Assembly: GCF_008728515.1 (NCBI RefSeq) | Contig: NC_044990.1 | Location: 65,700,879-65,764,878, forward strand | Source: Papio anubis | Taxonomy: Eukaryota; Chordata; Mammalia; Primates; Cercopithecidae | Direction of reading: 5' to 3' | Length of the DNA: 64,000 bases | Part shown: positions 12,481 to 23,900 of the stretch, piece by piece | Position numbering within the stretch: position 1 is the first letter of the stretch | Layout: each line of letters starts with the position of its first letter | Made by a program: the position numbers and the translations under genes | The notes under the pieces: generated by a model | What the model was told of the DNA's origin: nothing | Databases searched by the model: none | Seen by the model: the letters and a program-made list of their open reading frames with translations, nothing else

Positions 12481-12525
12481 AGCAAACAAACAAACAAACA
12501 AACAAAAACACAAAAAACAAGTAAT
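12481..12525. repeat. (CAAA)n / A-rich simple repeat
   Basis: About six CAAA units followed by A-rich sequence at the gag/LTR junction of the ERVL remnant; this may occupy or disrupt the former primer-binding region. Confidence 0.85.
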
Positions 12526-12599
12526 ATCCAAGCTCAACAATCATGCAAGAGAAATTCTATCTTGCTCAGTATCTGTGTTTTGTATAGGTCTTCTGTTGA

Positions 12600-12837
12600 T
12601 TCAGTGAGGGTTACCCTCACTGAATTCAGTGAGCTTGCCCTTAATAAAGGAAGGCAATCTGTTTCACTTTTACTAATGTAAAAGGGCAATCTGTTTTTCT
12701 TTTACCAGTGTTATAAATGTTAATCTCATCCAGGAACACCCTCACAGAAATACCAAAAATAATGCTTGAGCAAATGTCTGGGTACCCCATGGCCCAGCCA
12801 AGTTGACAAATAAAGATAACTATCACATATGGAAATC
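12600..12837 (-). repeat. MLT2-like ERVL LTR (5' LTR), partial
   Basis: The minus-strand sequence begins TGTGATAGTTA near 12837 and continues with TGTCAACTTGGCTGGGCCAT and GAGATTAACATTTATA blocks. These are shared with the LTRs at 16358, 21949 and 27037. It sits exactly where a 5' LTR of the minus-strand ERVL should be. A near-perfect 23-nt hairpin lies at 12601-12623. The left boundary is uncertain; 12526-12599 is unassigned. Confidence 0.65.
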
Positions 12838-14410
12838 CAAAAGACTCAAAATAGCCAACATGACAGTAAAGAAATAGAACAAAGTCATAGGACTGACACT
12901 TCCCGACTTCAAGACTTATGTAGAACTCATACAATAAAGACAGAATGCTATTGGTTAGCGAAAATATAAATAGCCAATGAAACCATACACAGAGCCCAGA
13001 AGCATAACCACACAGTTATAGTCAACTTATCTTTCACAACGGAGGAAAAGCAAATCATGGGAGAAAGGATAGCCTTTTCTACAAATAGTGCTGGTAAAAC
13101 TGGACCATTTCTAGTCAAAAGTTGAACCTACACACTGACCTTACATATGTCACAAAAATTAACTCTAATGGATCATAGACTTAATACAAAACAAAACACT
13201 GTAAAACTTCTATACAAAACAAAATACTGTAAAACACCATAGTAGGAAACAATAAGTTTAGATACAACATCAAAAGCAACATCTATGAAAGAAAATATCA
13301 ATAAGTGGACTTCATGAAAATTATAAGTGAACGCCCATTCAGAGAATGAACAGACAAGACACAGACTGGAAGAAAACATATGCTAAACACATATGCGATA
13401 AAGAACTTGCATCTAAAATATACAAAAACACGTAAAATACAACAATAAGAAGACAATCAACTTTTGCCAGGTAAAAATCAAGCAGTAGATCTGCACCAAA
13501 GAAGATATATATGTAGCAAGTTAGCACAAAATGCACAAGATCAAAGGGAATTTCATATTAAAATAATAGGGAGATATGATTACATACCTATATGCCGATC
13601 AGGATGCAGAGCAACAGGAGATCTCATCTCTTTCTTGTGAGAGTGCAAAATGGTAGCATCACACTGGAAAAAAAAAGTCAGTATATTAAAAAGCTTAACA
13701 TAATCTTACTATACAATACAGTAATCACACTTTTAGGTAGTTACCAAAATGAAAATGTATGTTCACTCAAAAACCTACACACAAACATTTATAAAAGCTT
13801 TATACATAACTGCTTAAATATTTTGAATTATTCAACATTTTCTTCAATTGGGAAATGAATGAATAACCTGTGGTAAATCCACACAATACAATATTTTTCA
13901 AACATAAAAATAAATTAGCTATCAAGCCACCAAGAGACATGAAGGAACCTTCCATGTATATTGCTGTGTGAAAGAAGTCAGTCTCAAGAGGCTATATATT
14001 GTATGATTCCAACTATGGGGCATTCTAGAAAAGGCAAAATACACACACTGTATAAAGATAGTTATTTCCAGGGGTTGGTGGGGGAAATAATGGCTGGGTG
14101 GAACACAATGGTTTTTACGGCAATGGAACTTCTCTGTATAATACTGCAATATTATACACAGAATGAAATACATGTCACTTTATATTTGTCAAAGCCCAAA
14201 GTGTACAATACAGAGTGAATCTGAATGTCAACTATGGACTTTAGTTAATAATAATGTATAAATGTTCATTCTTCAATTGTAACAAATGAACCAAACTAAT
14301 GCTAGCTGTTAATAGGAAAACAGAGTGTGGGAGACAGCAGGTATGTGGAAACTCTCTGTTCTCTCTACCTAATTTTCTCTAAACCTAAAGGTGCTCTTTA
14401 AAAAGTTATT
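12838..14410 (+). mobile_element. L1M ORF2 3' end and 3'UTR
   Basis: Sense L1M: an AGACTCAAAATAGCCAACAT-like block, the ORF2 C-terminal region, then the L1M 3'UTR signature (GGGGTTGGTGGGGGAAATAA and CAACTATGGACTTTAGTTAA blocks). An old subfamily (L1MC/ME-like), abutting the ERVL LTR at 12837, which suggests ERVL inserted into an older L1M. No intact reading frame. Confidence 0.75.
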
Positions 14411-14412
14411 TT

Positions 14413-14705
14413 TGGCTGGGCTCAATCCTATAATCACAACACTTTGGGAGTCGAAATCAAGAGGATCACTTGAGCTCAGGAGTATGAAACCAGGCTAGAA
14501 AACACAGGAGTCTGTCTCTACAAAAAATTTAAAAAGAAAAAAAAATTACTGGTTTTGGTGATATGCACCTGTGGTCCCAGATACCCGGGAGGCTGAGGTG
14601 GGAGAATCGCCTGAGCCTGGTTGGTCAAGGCTGCAGTGAGCAGTGATTTTGCCGCTGCACTTCAGCATGGGTGACAGAGCAAGCCCCTGTCTCAAAATAA
14701 ATAAA
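14413..14705 (+). repeat. AluJ-like SINE
   Basis: A dimeric Alu, strongly diverged, with AluJ-type features (GAGCTCAGGAGTATGAAACC and GGCTGCAGTGAGCAGTGATT blocks). Tail is AAATAAATAAAAT. Confidence 0.85.
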
Positions 14706-16357
14706 ATAGTTTATTGAAAGTTCTTTTTAATTTAAAAAGGAATTCAGATAATTAATTTTCCTGTCAAAATAGAAGTACTATTATAAAAGTTCAAGATAAA
14801 AAACTGTCTTAATAAAATAGTAGCCAAAATTGTACATTCACATACAAACAGAACACAAACAGATATTTATAATAATTTTGATGTTTCTTATGGCTCCAGA
14901 TTGGAATAAAAGTAAATGAAAAATATATTTATTTCATAGTTGAATGTTCTTCAATTATGAATCAAAATGTTATAGTGCTTACACCCTAGATTGCATTTGA
15001 ATCAAATTTCTCCCATGTTGTAATGAATGATTTTAAAAAAAACATTGAATTTAAAAAACTTGTTTTGTACATATTTTGTAAGCAACATATTAATTGTACC
15101 TCTGGAAATGTCAGGAACATGACAATAAATATTCAAAAATTTGATTGTAAATTCTTAAAGATTGTGTGATAATTGAGAAACCAGTCATTTCTAGGTAAAT
15201 CTTTTGAAGAAATAATATTTCCTTCAACATGAGCAATTTCTTAGAGATGAATACACCTGGGAAACCTAGCTGATATAATTAGCAGATAGTTGATGTTAAA
15301 ATAATTAAATAAAGGTCATTTGCCATATTTCTGAACAAAATCTGCCATCCCTGTTAAGTCTATTAGTTGGTGGAATAATTTGGTTTACCACTGTTTCTGT
15401 TCACGCTGAAAATCAGTTACTCTCATAATGGAATGCCCTGGTTGAACCTGATGTACGCAAAATGTAACACCTAGTGCTATGGATGCACTTTAAACTGATA
15501 TGTTGTCACTTCAAATTACTTTGCATTGGCATCTGTGGTTATTTAGAATTACAAGTTAATTTGGATGACTTCCAGAACAAATAAACAAGTGAAAAACTGT
15601 CTCAATGCATTTATTGTGCTTGAATGATTGAAGGGCTTTTTGTGAGTGTGGCTTTAATGTTCCAGAATAATTTTATCTAACAGCAGGAGGTGGCTAGACT
15701 TCCAAACAAAATGTTCTTTTATTATAAATTATGTGAAATCTACATGAAAAGGATATTTAGTTGTAATTACAATCATAATAAATAGAAAATGAATAAAGCA
15801 TCTTATAAAATATCTGTGCCTAACATGACAATAATACCCATTACAGTAAAACATAAATGGCAATATTTATACAAAAACTTAAAATAATTAATGAAAAAAT
15901 GAAGCATTTTGAACTGCTGGAAATAAAGTAATCATAGTTGAATGAACAGGAAACTAGAGCTATTCAAAAATAATGAACAATAACAACAAAGTAATTCTAA
16001 AACAACAATTTTATTTTGGAAGCTAAACAATGATGTTCCCTCTGAGAACTTACAAATTCAGTGCCATCTAAGAAACCACAGAAAAATGAACATATATCTA
16101 TTATGTCTATTGCTATATGCAATTCCTGATTTTCCTACTATTAATAGAGCAGTCATTCTTATTTATATATCTCTGTCTTACAGGAATGCTTGCAGCAATG
16201 TAACATAGTGTTAACTTGCTCCTGGGACACTTCTTTTCTTAATCTGCATGTTCACTTAGAAAAATCTCACCAAATCTTATGCTTTAATCTACATGCATAC
16301 ATTTATATCTCCTGCCCTAATCTTCCAGCTAATATAAAACCTCCTAGATTAAAATAA
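14706..16357. other. Unassigned unique sequence
   Basis: 1.65 kb without a recognised repeat, microsatellite or coding stretch. The part at about 15100-15720 has a more balanced composition than its surroundings, but nothing more can be supported from sequence alone. Confidence 0.45.
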
Positions 16358-16718
16358 TGTGATGGTTAATTCTACATGTCAACTTGGCTAGGCTATGGTA
16401 TCCAGTTTATTTGGTCAAATACCAGTCTAGATGCTGTAACAATGTTGGTAGCTGTGATTAACTTTTAAATAAATAGAATTTGAGTAAAAGGATATTACTC
16501 TTCACCATGTGGACAGGTCTCATCTAATCAGGTAAAAGCATTCTGGGCAAAAACAAGTTTTCCAAAAAAAACAATTCTGTCTGAAGATTGCAACATAAAG
16601 ACTGTGCCTGAATTTCTCAAGACTGTAACATCAGCTCATTGAATCTCCATCCCGCCAGCCTGTTCTACAGATTTTGGATTTGCCAGTCCACACAATCATT
16701 CACAAGAGCTAATTTCTT

Positions 16719-17031
16719 TCTTTCTTTCTTTCTTTCTTTTTTTTTTTTGAGATAGAGTCTCGCTCTATCGCCCAGGCTGGAGTGCAGTGGTGCGATCTAG
16801 GCTCACTGCAAGCTCCGCCTCCCAGGTTCATGCCATTCTCCTGCCTCAGCCTCCTGAGTAGCTGAGACTACAGGTGCCTGCCACCACGCTTGGCTAATTT
16901 TTTTGTATTTTTAATAGAGATGGGGTTTCACCATGTTAACCAGAATGGTCTGGATCTGCTGACCTCGTGATCCGCCCGCCTTAGCCTCCCAAAGTGCTAG
17001 GATTACAGGCGTGAGACACTGTGCCCGGCCC
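16719..17031 (-). repeat. AluY, minus strand, with 18-bp target duplication
   Basis: Full-length antisense Alu with GCGATCTAGGCTCACTGCAA and GACCTCGTGATCCGCCCGCC (AluY-type). The duplication CACAAGAGCYAATTTCTT is seen at 16701-16718 and 17032-17049 with one mismatch. Its tail has grown into a (CTTT)n run. Confidence 0.92.
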
Positions 17032-17051
17032 CACAAGAGCCAATTTCTTAA

Positions 17052-17138
17052 ACTCTGTCTCTCTCCCTTTCTCTCTCTCGATCTTTCTCTCTCTCTCTGT
17101 GTGTGTGTGTGTGTGTGTGTGTGTTTGTGTGTGTGTAT
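17052..17138. repeat. (TC)n(TG)n compound microsatellite
   Basis: TC-rich tract followed by about 20 TG units with a TTTG interruption, arising in the LTR's TCTCTC/TATATA region. Confidence 0.93.
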
Positions 17139-17295
17139 CTCATATCGGAACAGTTTCTCTGGAGAACACTGACAAATACACATACCCATTAGGAATCTAT
17201 TGGACCCATTAGAGATTTTATAACTGATATTCAAAACTGAACCCTTCCTCTTCCTTTGGGTATATACCCAATGATGGGATTCCTGAGTCAAGTGG

Positions 17296-17659
17296 TGATA
17301 CAGTTTGGCTGTTTCCCCACCCAAAGCACGTCCTGAACTGTAGTTCCCATAATCTCCATGTGTCATGGGAGGTATCCGGAGGGAGGTAATTGAATGATGA
17401 GGGTGGGTGTTTCTCATCTTCTTCTTATGATAGTGATTAAGTCTCATGAGATCTAATGATTTTATAAAGGGGAGTTCCCCTGCACATGCTTTCTTGCCTG
17501 CTGCCATGTAAGACATGACTTTGCTCCTCCTATGCCTTCCTCCATGATTGTAAAGCCTCTTCAGCCATGTGAAACTGTGAATCAATTAAACCTTCTTCCT
17601 TTATAAATTACCCAGTCTCAGATATGTCTTTATTAGTAGCGTGATAACAGGCTAATACA
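17296..17659 (+). repeat. THE1 solo LTR with 5-bp target duplication
   Basis: Begins TGATACAGTTTGGCTGTTTC and ends GGCTAATACA, with the AATTAAACC and TTTATAAATTACCCAGTCTC blocks of THE1 LTRs. Flanks AGTGG (17291-17295) and AATGG (17660-17664) are a 5-bp duplication with one change. Inserted in the antisense L1. Confidence 0.92.
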
Positions 17660-18514
17660 AATGGTAATTCTGATTTATGTGCTTTGAGAAATTGCCAAAC
17701 TGCTTTTCATAATGGCTGAAGTAATTTACATTCCCACCAGCAGTATACACGGTTTCCTTTTTCTCCACAACCTCACCAGCATCTGTTATTTTGTGACTTT
17801 TTAATAATCACCACTCTGACTGGTGTGAGATGCTATCTCATTGTGGTTTTGATTTGCATATCTCTAATGATTAGTGATGTTGAGCATCTTTTATATGCTT
17901 ATTCACCATGTGTGTCTTCTTTTGAAAACTGTATTTGTATGTGTTTTCTCACTTTTTAATGGGGTCATTGATTTTTTGCTTGTAATTTTTTTTGTTTCTT
18001 ACAGATGCTTGATATTAGACCTTTGTCAGATGCATAGTTTGCAAATATTTTCTCCCATTCTGTAGGTTGTCTGTTTTATCTGTTGATAATTTCTTTTGCT
18101 ATGCAAAAGCTCTTTAGTTTAATTAGGCCCCACTTGTCAATTTTTGTTTTTGTTGAATTTGCTTTTGGCAACTTCATCATGAAATCTTTGCCAGATCCTA
18201 CGTTCAGAATGGTATTTCCTAGGTTACCTTGAAGGGTTTTTATAGTTTCAGGTTTTACATTTAAGTATTTAATCTAATTTGATTTGATATTTGTATATAG
18301 TGTAAGAAAGGTTCCCAGTTTCAGTCTTCTGCATATGGCTAGCCAATTATCCCAAAACCACTGATTGAATAGAGAGTCCTTCCCCCATTGGTTGTTTTTG
18401 TTGGCTTTGTTGAAGATCAGATGCTTATGGCTGTGTGGCATTATTTCTGGGCTCTATTCTATTCCATTGGTCTATGTGTCTGCTTTTGTACCAGTATAAT
18501 GCTGTTTTGGTTAC

Positions 18515-18662
18515 TGTAGTAGCCTTATAGTGTGAAGTTGTTAGTGTGATTTCTCCGGCTTTGTGTAGTAGCCTTATAGTGTGAAGTTGGTAGTGTGATG
18601 TCTCCAGCTTTGTGTAGTAGCCTTATAGTGTGAAGTTGGGTAGTATGATGCCTCCAGCTTTG
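18515..18662. repeat. 49-bp tandem repeat, three copies, within L1 ORF2
   Basis: The unit starting TGTAGTAGCCTTATAGTGTG recurs at 18515, 18564 and 18613 with a few mismatches. The consensus L1 has one copy, so this is a local triplication after insertion. Confidence 0.95.
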
Positions 18663-19140
18663 TTCTTTGTGCTTAGAATTGCCTTGGCTATTTGGGCTCT
18701 TTTTTAGTACCATATGAATTTTAAAATAGTTTTTTTGTAGTTTGATAGAAATGACATTGAATCTGTAAATTGTTTTGCTCAGTGTGGCCATTTTAACAAT
18801 ATTTATTCTTCCTATCCATGAGCATGGAATGTTTTTCATTTGTTAGCGTCATCTCTGATTTATTTTAGCAGGGTTTTGTAATTCTAGCTGTAGAGGTCTT
18901 TCACCTTTTTAGCTAACCATTTTCCTGGGTATTTTATTCTTTTGTGTCTATTGTGAATGGGATTGCATTCTTGATTTAGCTCTGGAGCTTGGTGTATAGA
19001 AATACTATAGCTCGTTGGTGTATAGAAATACTACTAATTTATGTACATTGATTTTGTATCTTGAGATTTTGCTGAAGTTGTGTGTCAGACCAAGGACCTT
19101 TTGGGCTAAGACTGAGGTGTTTTCAGTATAGAATCATATT

Positions 19141-19450
19141 TTTACCGGGCACGGTGGCTCACACCTGTAATCCCAGCACTTTGGGAGACTGAGGCTGGTG
19201 GATCATGAGGTCAGGAGTTCAAGATCAGCCTGACCAACATGGTGAAATCCCATCTCTACTAAAAATACAAAAATTAGCCGGGCATGGTGGCATGTGCCTG
19301 TAATCCCAGCTACTTGGGAGACTGAGGGAGAAGAATTGCTTGAACCGGGACCCAGGAGGCAGAGGTAGCAGTGAGCCAAGATTGCACCACTGCACTTCAG
19401 CCTGGGCTACAGGGCAAGACTCTATCTCAAAAAAAAAAAAAAAAAAAAAA
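19141..19450 (+). repeat. AluS/Y-type SINE with 9-bp target duplication
   Basis: Full-length Alu with long A-tail (about 23 A). Target duplication AATCATATT at 19132-19140 and 19451-19459, inside the antisense L1. Confidence 0.93.
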
Positions 19451-19590
19451 AATCATATTGTTTGCAAACAGGGAGGATTTTACTTCCTCTCTGCCTATTT
19501 TGACGTATTTTAATTCTTTCTCTTGCCTGACACTTCTGGCTAGGACTTCTAGTACTACGTTGAATAGGAATGGTGAGAGAATATATCCTC

Positions 19591-20090
19591 AAGCTACCGT
19601 AAAAACACAGGCATTTGTATGTTCATCACCACATTATTAACAATAGCAAAGAAATTGAATTATCTTAAATCCCTATCAATGGTAGACTGGATAAATAAAG
19701 ATGTGGTTAATATATGCTATGAAATACTATGCAGCTATAATAAAACAATATTATGCATTTTACAGCAACATAGATGGAACTGGAAGTCATTATCATAAGC
19801 AAACTAGCACAGAAGCAGAAATCCAAATACAGAATGGTCTCACTTACAAGTGGGAGCTAGACATTGAGCACGTATGGACACAAAGACGGGAGCAACGAAT
19901 GCTGGGGCCTACTTGATGGTGGAAGTTGGCAGTAGAGAGAGGTTCAAAAACTATATATAAACTACTATACTTATTACCTGTGTGACTAAATAATCTGTAT
20001 ACCAAACTCCTATGAGACACAATTTACCTATATAACACACTCGCACATGTACCCCTGAAACTAAAATGAAATTTAAAAAAAGAAGAAAAG
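19591..20090 (+). mobile_element. L1 3' end of the twin-primed insertion
   Basis: Sense L1: the GCAAAGAAATTGAATTATCT block, the TACAAGTGGGAGCTAGACAT block, then the 3'UTR and an A-rich tail near 20072-20090. Resumes at nearly the same L1 position at which the inverted part begins, as in twin priming. Confidence 0.85.
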
Positions 20091-20278
20091 TAAAATATTG
20101 GTTTTTTTCCATTAACTTAATGCTTTCAGAGAACAATATAATAATTTTCAATGTAACTTCACTACGCTAGATACTATGTGGTGTTTATATTATCTGAAAT
20201 CTATACATGGCATTACAATCTCCATCTACTAAACTATCTGACATATTAGCCAGCGAACTTGAAGGAGGACTTGATGTA
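20091..20278 (+). repeat. Left copy of an interspersed direct duplication
   Basis: Directly after the L1 tail. It is repeated, at roughly 90% identity by eye, at 21724-21908. Contains the shared block AACTTGAAGGAGGACTTGAT at its right end. No known family recognised. Confidence 0.9.
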
Positions 20279-21102
20279 TCCTGTTTGCCATCCAGTGTCC
20301 TCATAGTTGAGTCAAAAGTAAGGTATTTATTATCAGGCTTTCTTATTTCAAAACTATCTCCATTACCTTGTCTATTCCAATCTCAAAGAAGTCTCCTAGT
20401 CTAGGAATAGTCTTTAGGCAAGAAGTGTGGGTGTGGATTAATAATGGATACTCTTGAACTAGCTACATAGGATTAAAGTTTTCCAGCTTTCTTTTAATGC
20501 TTTTAAAATACAGTTGCTAGAATTAAAAGCAAAATATTTAAGTGCCTCAAGTTACAGGCTCACCACACACGAACATTATCACTATCATCCTAAGATACAT
20601 CTTTTGTTGTTATCGTGGAGCTGATTTATTTCCAAGCCTGGAATATGCACCCAACTTTATTGGGGATGTACTCACATAAAACAGTGATGTGATGGTGAAC
20701 TTATTTATATGATTTTATATAAATAGATGTGTATAGACCCTAGTCTCAAAAAAATGTATAACAAATACAAGTTTCAAAATATTTGTATGCTAGTGAGTTA
20801 CAATTCTGGCCAAAATAACAAAACAAAACACATCAAAGCAAATTTCAAAGATAGAAAGAATACCATAAATGTGGCTACCTGAATTAACATAATGGTATAC
20901 CAAAATCTATTAGAAATTATTATATTTGAAATTTAAATATTATCTCTTTCTAGTATACATAATATATATACTATAGAACATGTACTATGTATATAGTATT
21001 TATATGGCATATACTATATATAGTATTTTATATATATTCATAATTAAATGGGGTGTGTGTGTGTGCATGTGTATGTTTGTGTTTGTGTAACAGACAATAC
21101 AA
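20279..21102. other. Unassigned AT-rich sequence with TATA/TG low complexity
   Basis: Unique AT-rich sequence. 20940-21045 is rich in TATATAGTA-type repeats and 21052-21085 is a TG-rich run. The TG run and the following CAGACAATACAA are echoed at 21905-21940. Confidence 0.5.
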
Positions 21103-21111
21103 TTTTTTTTT

Positions 21112-21390
21112 TTGAGACAGTCTCGTTCTGTCGCCCAGGCTGAAGTGCAGTGGCGAGATCTCGGCTCACTGCAAGCTCCGCCTCCCGGTTCCCGCCATTC
21201 TCCTGCCTCAGCCTCCAGAGTAGCTGGGACTACAGGGGGGCCCCCCCCAGGCCCGGCTAATTTTTTTGTATTTTTAGTAGAGACGGGGTTTCACCGTGTT
21301 CGCCAGGATGGTCTGGATCTCCTGCCTCGTGATCCGCCCGCCTCGGCCTCCCAAAGTGCTGGAATTATAGGCATGAGCCACCGCGCCCAG
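21112..21390 (-). repeat. AluY, minus strand, with anomalous G/C run
   Basis: Antisense AluY flanked on both sides by ACAATTTTTT-type sequence. In the middle, where AluY reads a CGCCCGCCACCACGCC-like block, this copy reads six G then eight C (21235-21248). A 99-codon open frame runs across it; such frames are common in antisense Alus and are not genes. Confidence 0.9.
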
Positions 21391-21422
21391 ACACAATTTT
21401 TTTTTTTTTAATAAAAGAAACT

Positions 21423-21713
21423 GGCCAGGCGCAGTGGCTCACACCCTTAATTCCAGCACTTTGGGAGGCCAAGGCGGGTGGATCACGAGGTCGGGAGTTT
21501 GAAAACAGCCTGGCCAAGATGATGAAACCCCGTCTCTACTAAAAATACGAAACTTAGCTGAGCACGGTGTGGAAGTGCCTGTAATCCCAGCTACTTGGGA
21601 GGCTGAGGCAGGAGAATCACTTGAACCTGGGAGGCGGAGGTTGCAGTGAGTCAAGGTTGCGCCACTGCACTTTAGCCTGGGCAAAAGACCAAGACTCCAT
21701 CTAAAAAAAAAAA
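21423..21713 (+). repeat. AluS-like SINE with 10-bp target duplication
   Basis: Full-length sense Alu. AAAAGAAACT at 21413-21422 is repeated at 21714-21723. Confidence 0.92.
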
Positions 21714-21723
21714 AAAAGAAACT

Positions 21724-21908
21724 AAAATCTTGTTTTCTCTCTCAACTCAATGATTTCAGAGAACAATATAATAATTTTCACTGTAACTTTACTACACTAG
21801 ATACTATGGGGTGTTTATATTATCTGAAATGTATACATGACATTACAATATCCATCTACTAAACTCTCTGACGTATTACCCAGCGAACTTGAAGGAGTAC
21901 TTGATGTG
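21724..21908 (+). repeat. Right copy of the interspersed direct duplication
   Basis: Homologous to 20091-20278 in the same orientation, then fused directly to a TG run and AAACACAATAAAATCTG, which echoes the sequence found 0.8 kb downstream of the left copy. Confidence 0.9.
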
Positions 21909-21948
21909 TGTGTGTGTTTGTGTGAAACACAATAAAATCTGTAAATAT

Positions 21949-22362
21949 TAGAATGGTTAATTTTATGTGCCTACTTGACTGGGCCATCGAATGCCCAGAA
22001 ATTTGGTCCAACATTATTCTGGTTGTAACTGTGAGGTTATTTTGATGAGATTAGCATTTAAATCTGTAGACCCAGTAAAGCAGATTTTCTTCCCTAGTGT
22101 GTGTGGCCCTCCAAACAGTTGAAAACTTGAATAGAACAAAAAGGCTAAACATCCCAAGAGCAGTAGAGAATTACTTCTGACTGCTTTACAGTTGAAACAT
22201 CATTTTTTCCCTCCCTTTGGACTGTAATTGAAACATCAGCTTATCTGGGTCTCCAGATTGCCACTACAGATCTTAGGATTTGTCACCTTGCCATCATCCA
22301 TAATCATGTAAGCCAATTTCTTATAATATTTCTCTCACTCCCTATCTATATAGATACTTCTA
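21949..22362 (+). repeat. 5' LTR of ERVL provirus (MLT2-like)
   Basis: Contains GGTTAATTTTATGTGCCTAC, TTGACTGGGCCATC, GATGAGATTAGCATTTAAAT and a TAAGCCAATTTCTTATAATA block. The start and end are eroded; the usual TTCTCTGGAGAACCC end is missing. Confidence 0.75.
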
Positions 22363-23900
22363 TGAGGCATTTGCTGTGCAAGACATTGCTGATTGCCTTC
22401 AGCGCTCACTCTGAAGAAGCAAATCCTTCTTTGCTTCTAGACCTATAATCAGTCTCAAATCTCAGCAGACTCCTAGAGGTGAGATGTCAAGTGTGATTCA
22501 TGGCAAGGTGCACTACAATCCCAAAGAACTGTTTTGAGTTTCTAATGTTTACAGATAGAAATACAGGGGACATATGTAAGAATGAATATTAATGATTTAG
22601 GTTAGAGGTGGAAGGAACATAAACTGGATCAAGTTGAATGTATTAACCTGGACTCACAAGGCAGACTCTGCATTTAGTGTTGCAACTCAGAGACTTGGAA
22701 AGAACTCTGTTTGTTTAGCTCATTGTAAAAAAAACTGTGACAAAAAATGGCATACAATGAGTAAGTTGGAAATGCCAGATCTGCTTTGGTTCAGTGCATA
22801 GGAAGGGATTCAAAGACTTAGAGAGATTGGAATATTAGAGTGAATTTATTATTTAAGACCTACTCAACCACTCTGGAAGGGTCCAAAAGACATGCCTTTT
22901 TCCAAAACTGTGAGAAAGTTGTGATGGGGAACTCAGGATTCTTGAAGTGCTCTCTGATGGGTCTTTCCTGTAGGCCACATCATACAGTGGAAACTGCAGT
23001 GACTGAGCTGGGAAAACCAAACTCAAAGGGGTTAATTGAATCCTGCGGAACAGAGGCCAGGTGGTGGCAATCAACCACTAAAAGCAAGATGGATGTGGTT
23101 ACTGCAGTGGTCTCCAGAGTCAAAGCAGAAAGCAGATTAGTCTGACTCACATATAACTACGGTGTTGTCTAGTTGATCGTGCTACTCCTAGAAGTGAAAG
23201 ATGTGCCAGAGTGATAGTGAAAGTAAAAGGAAGCACACTGAATTAGCACTTGATCTGTATAAGCAGAAAGTTCTAGGTCAAGTGAACAAAATACTAGAAT
23301 GAATCATAAAAACAGACAGTAATGGTCCCTCAATCAATTTCCACAGCTGATGCAGTTTACATACCGAGACTCTTTCTTCTTGTGCAAGGACCTCAGTATA
23401 TTGCCAAAAATTCATACTTGTATTTTTCCCCGGCCTTCTCCAAAGAGATATATGATTTTAGCCCGGGTGAGTGTGCATGAAAAAAAGAGAAATAATCAGA
23501 CTTTTCAGGGGCTACTGGAAATTCTCTTTGAGCTGACTCAAATTTGGGGAGACATCTCTGTCACTGTGGTCCATCAGTACGAGTACAGGCTTACAAAATT
23601 CTGGTGATCAGCGGAGCTTTAGCTCAGATCCATTTCAGGTTGGGCCTAGTGTGTCTTCAATCCCATTTGGTTGTTATTTTCTCCGTTCTGAAATGCATAA
23701 TAGGAATAAATATACTCAGCAGATGGCAGAATCACCACATGATTCCTTGACCTGTGTTGTGGGGACTATGGTGGAGAAAAAGGTCAAGAAGGAGCTGCTG
23801 GAACTGCCTCTACCTGTAAAATAGTAAACTGAAAGCAATGATCACCTGGAGGGATCTCAGAGATCATTGCCCCTGTTTAGGACTTCAAAGATGCAAAGGT
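22363..23900 (+). pseudogene. ERVL gag/leader remnant
   Basis: Lies between the 5' LTR and the RT region and shares the overall position of ERVL gag. Longest open stretch is about 100 codons (22840-23145) with no catalytic motif. Assignment is by position between LTR and RT rather than by a strong motif. Non-functional. Confidence 0.55.

Larger units (their letters stand above)
16358..17180 (+). repeat. MLT2-like LTR split by AluY
   Basis: Starts TGTGATGGTTAATTCTACAT and ends TTTCTCTGGAGAACACTGAC plus AAATACA, the termini of the same LTR family that flanks the ERVL provirus. It is interrupted by an Alu (16719-17031) and by an expanded TC/TG microsatellite near its 3' end. No ERVL internal sequence is attached, so this is a solo LTR. 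Confidence 0.75.
17236..19590 (-). mobile_element. L1 ORF2 segment, inverted 5' part of a twin-primed L1
   Basis: Antisense L1 from the CTTTGGGTATATACCCAATG block back through RT to the GTTGAATAGGAATGGTGAGA block at 19560-19585. It joins a sense 3' end at about 19591, so the whole 17236-20090 unit is one plus-strand insertion with a 5' inversion. It is interrupted by a THE1 LTR (17296-17659), a 49-bp triplication (18515-18662) and an Alu (19141-19450). Confidence 0.85.

Noticed and set aside
12601..12623. 23-nt palindrome considered as a terminator or regulatory hairpin
   Set aside because: It lies in a degraded LTR. A single small hairpin without flanking signals in a eukaryotic genome is not evidence of function.
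16358..17180. Considered as 5' LTR of an additional ERVL provirus
   Set aside because: No ERVL internal sequence follows; an L1 begins directly downstream, so it is a solo LTR.
16911..17585. 224-codon minus-strand open frame
   Set aside because: It runs across an Alu, a microsatellite, an LTR end, an L1 piece and a THE1 LTR. A chance composite frame.
21112..21411. 99-codon frame in AluY
   Set aside because: An antisense Alu frame typical of exonised-Alu peptides; there is no promoter or splice context to support a gene.
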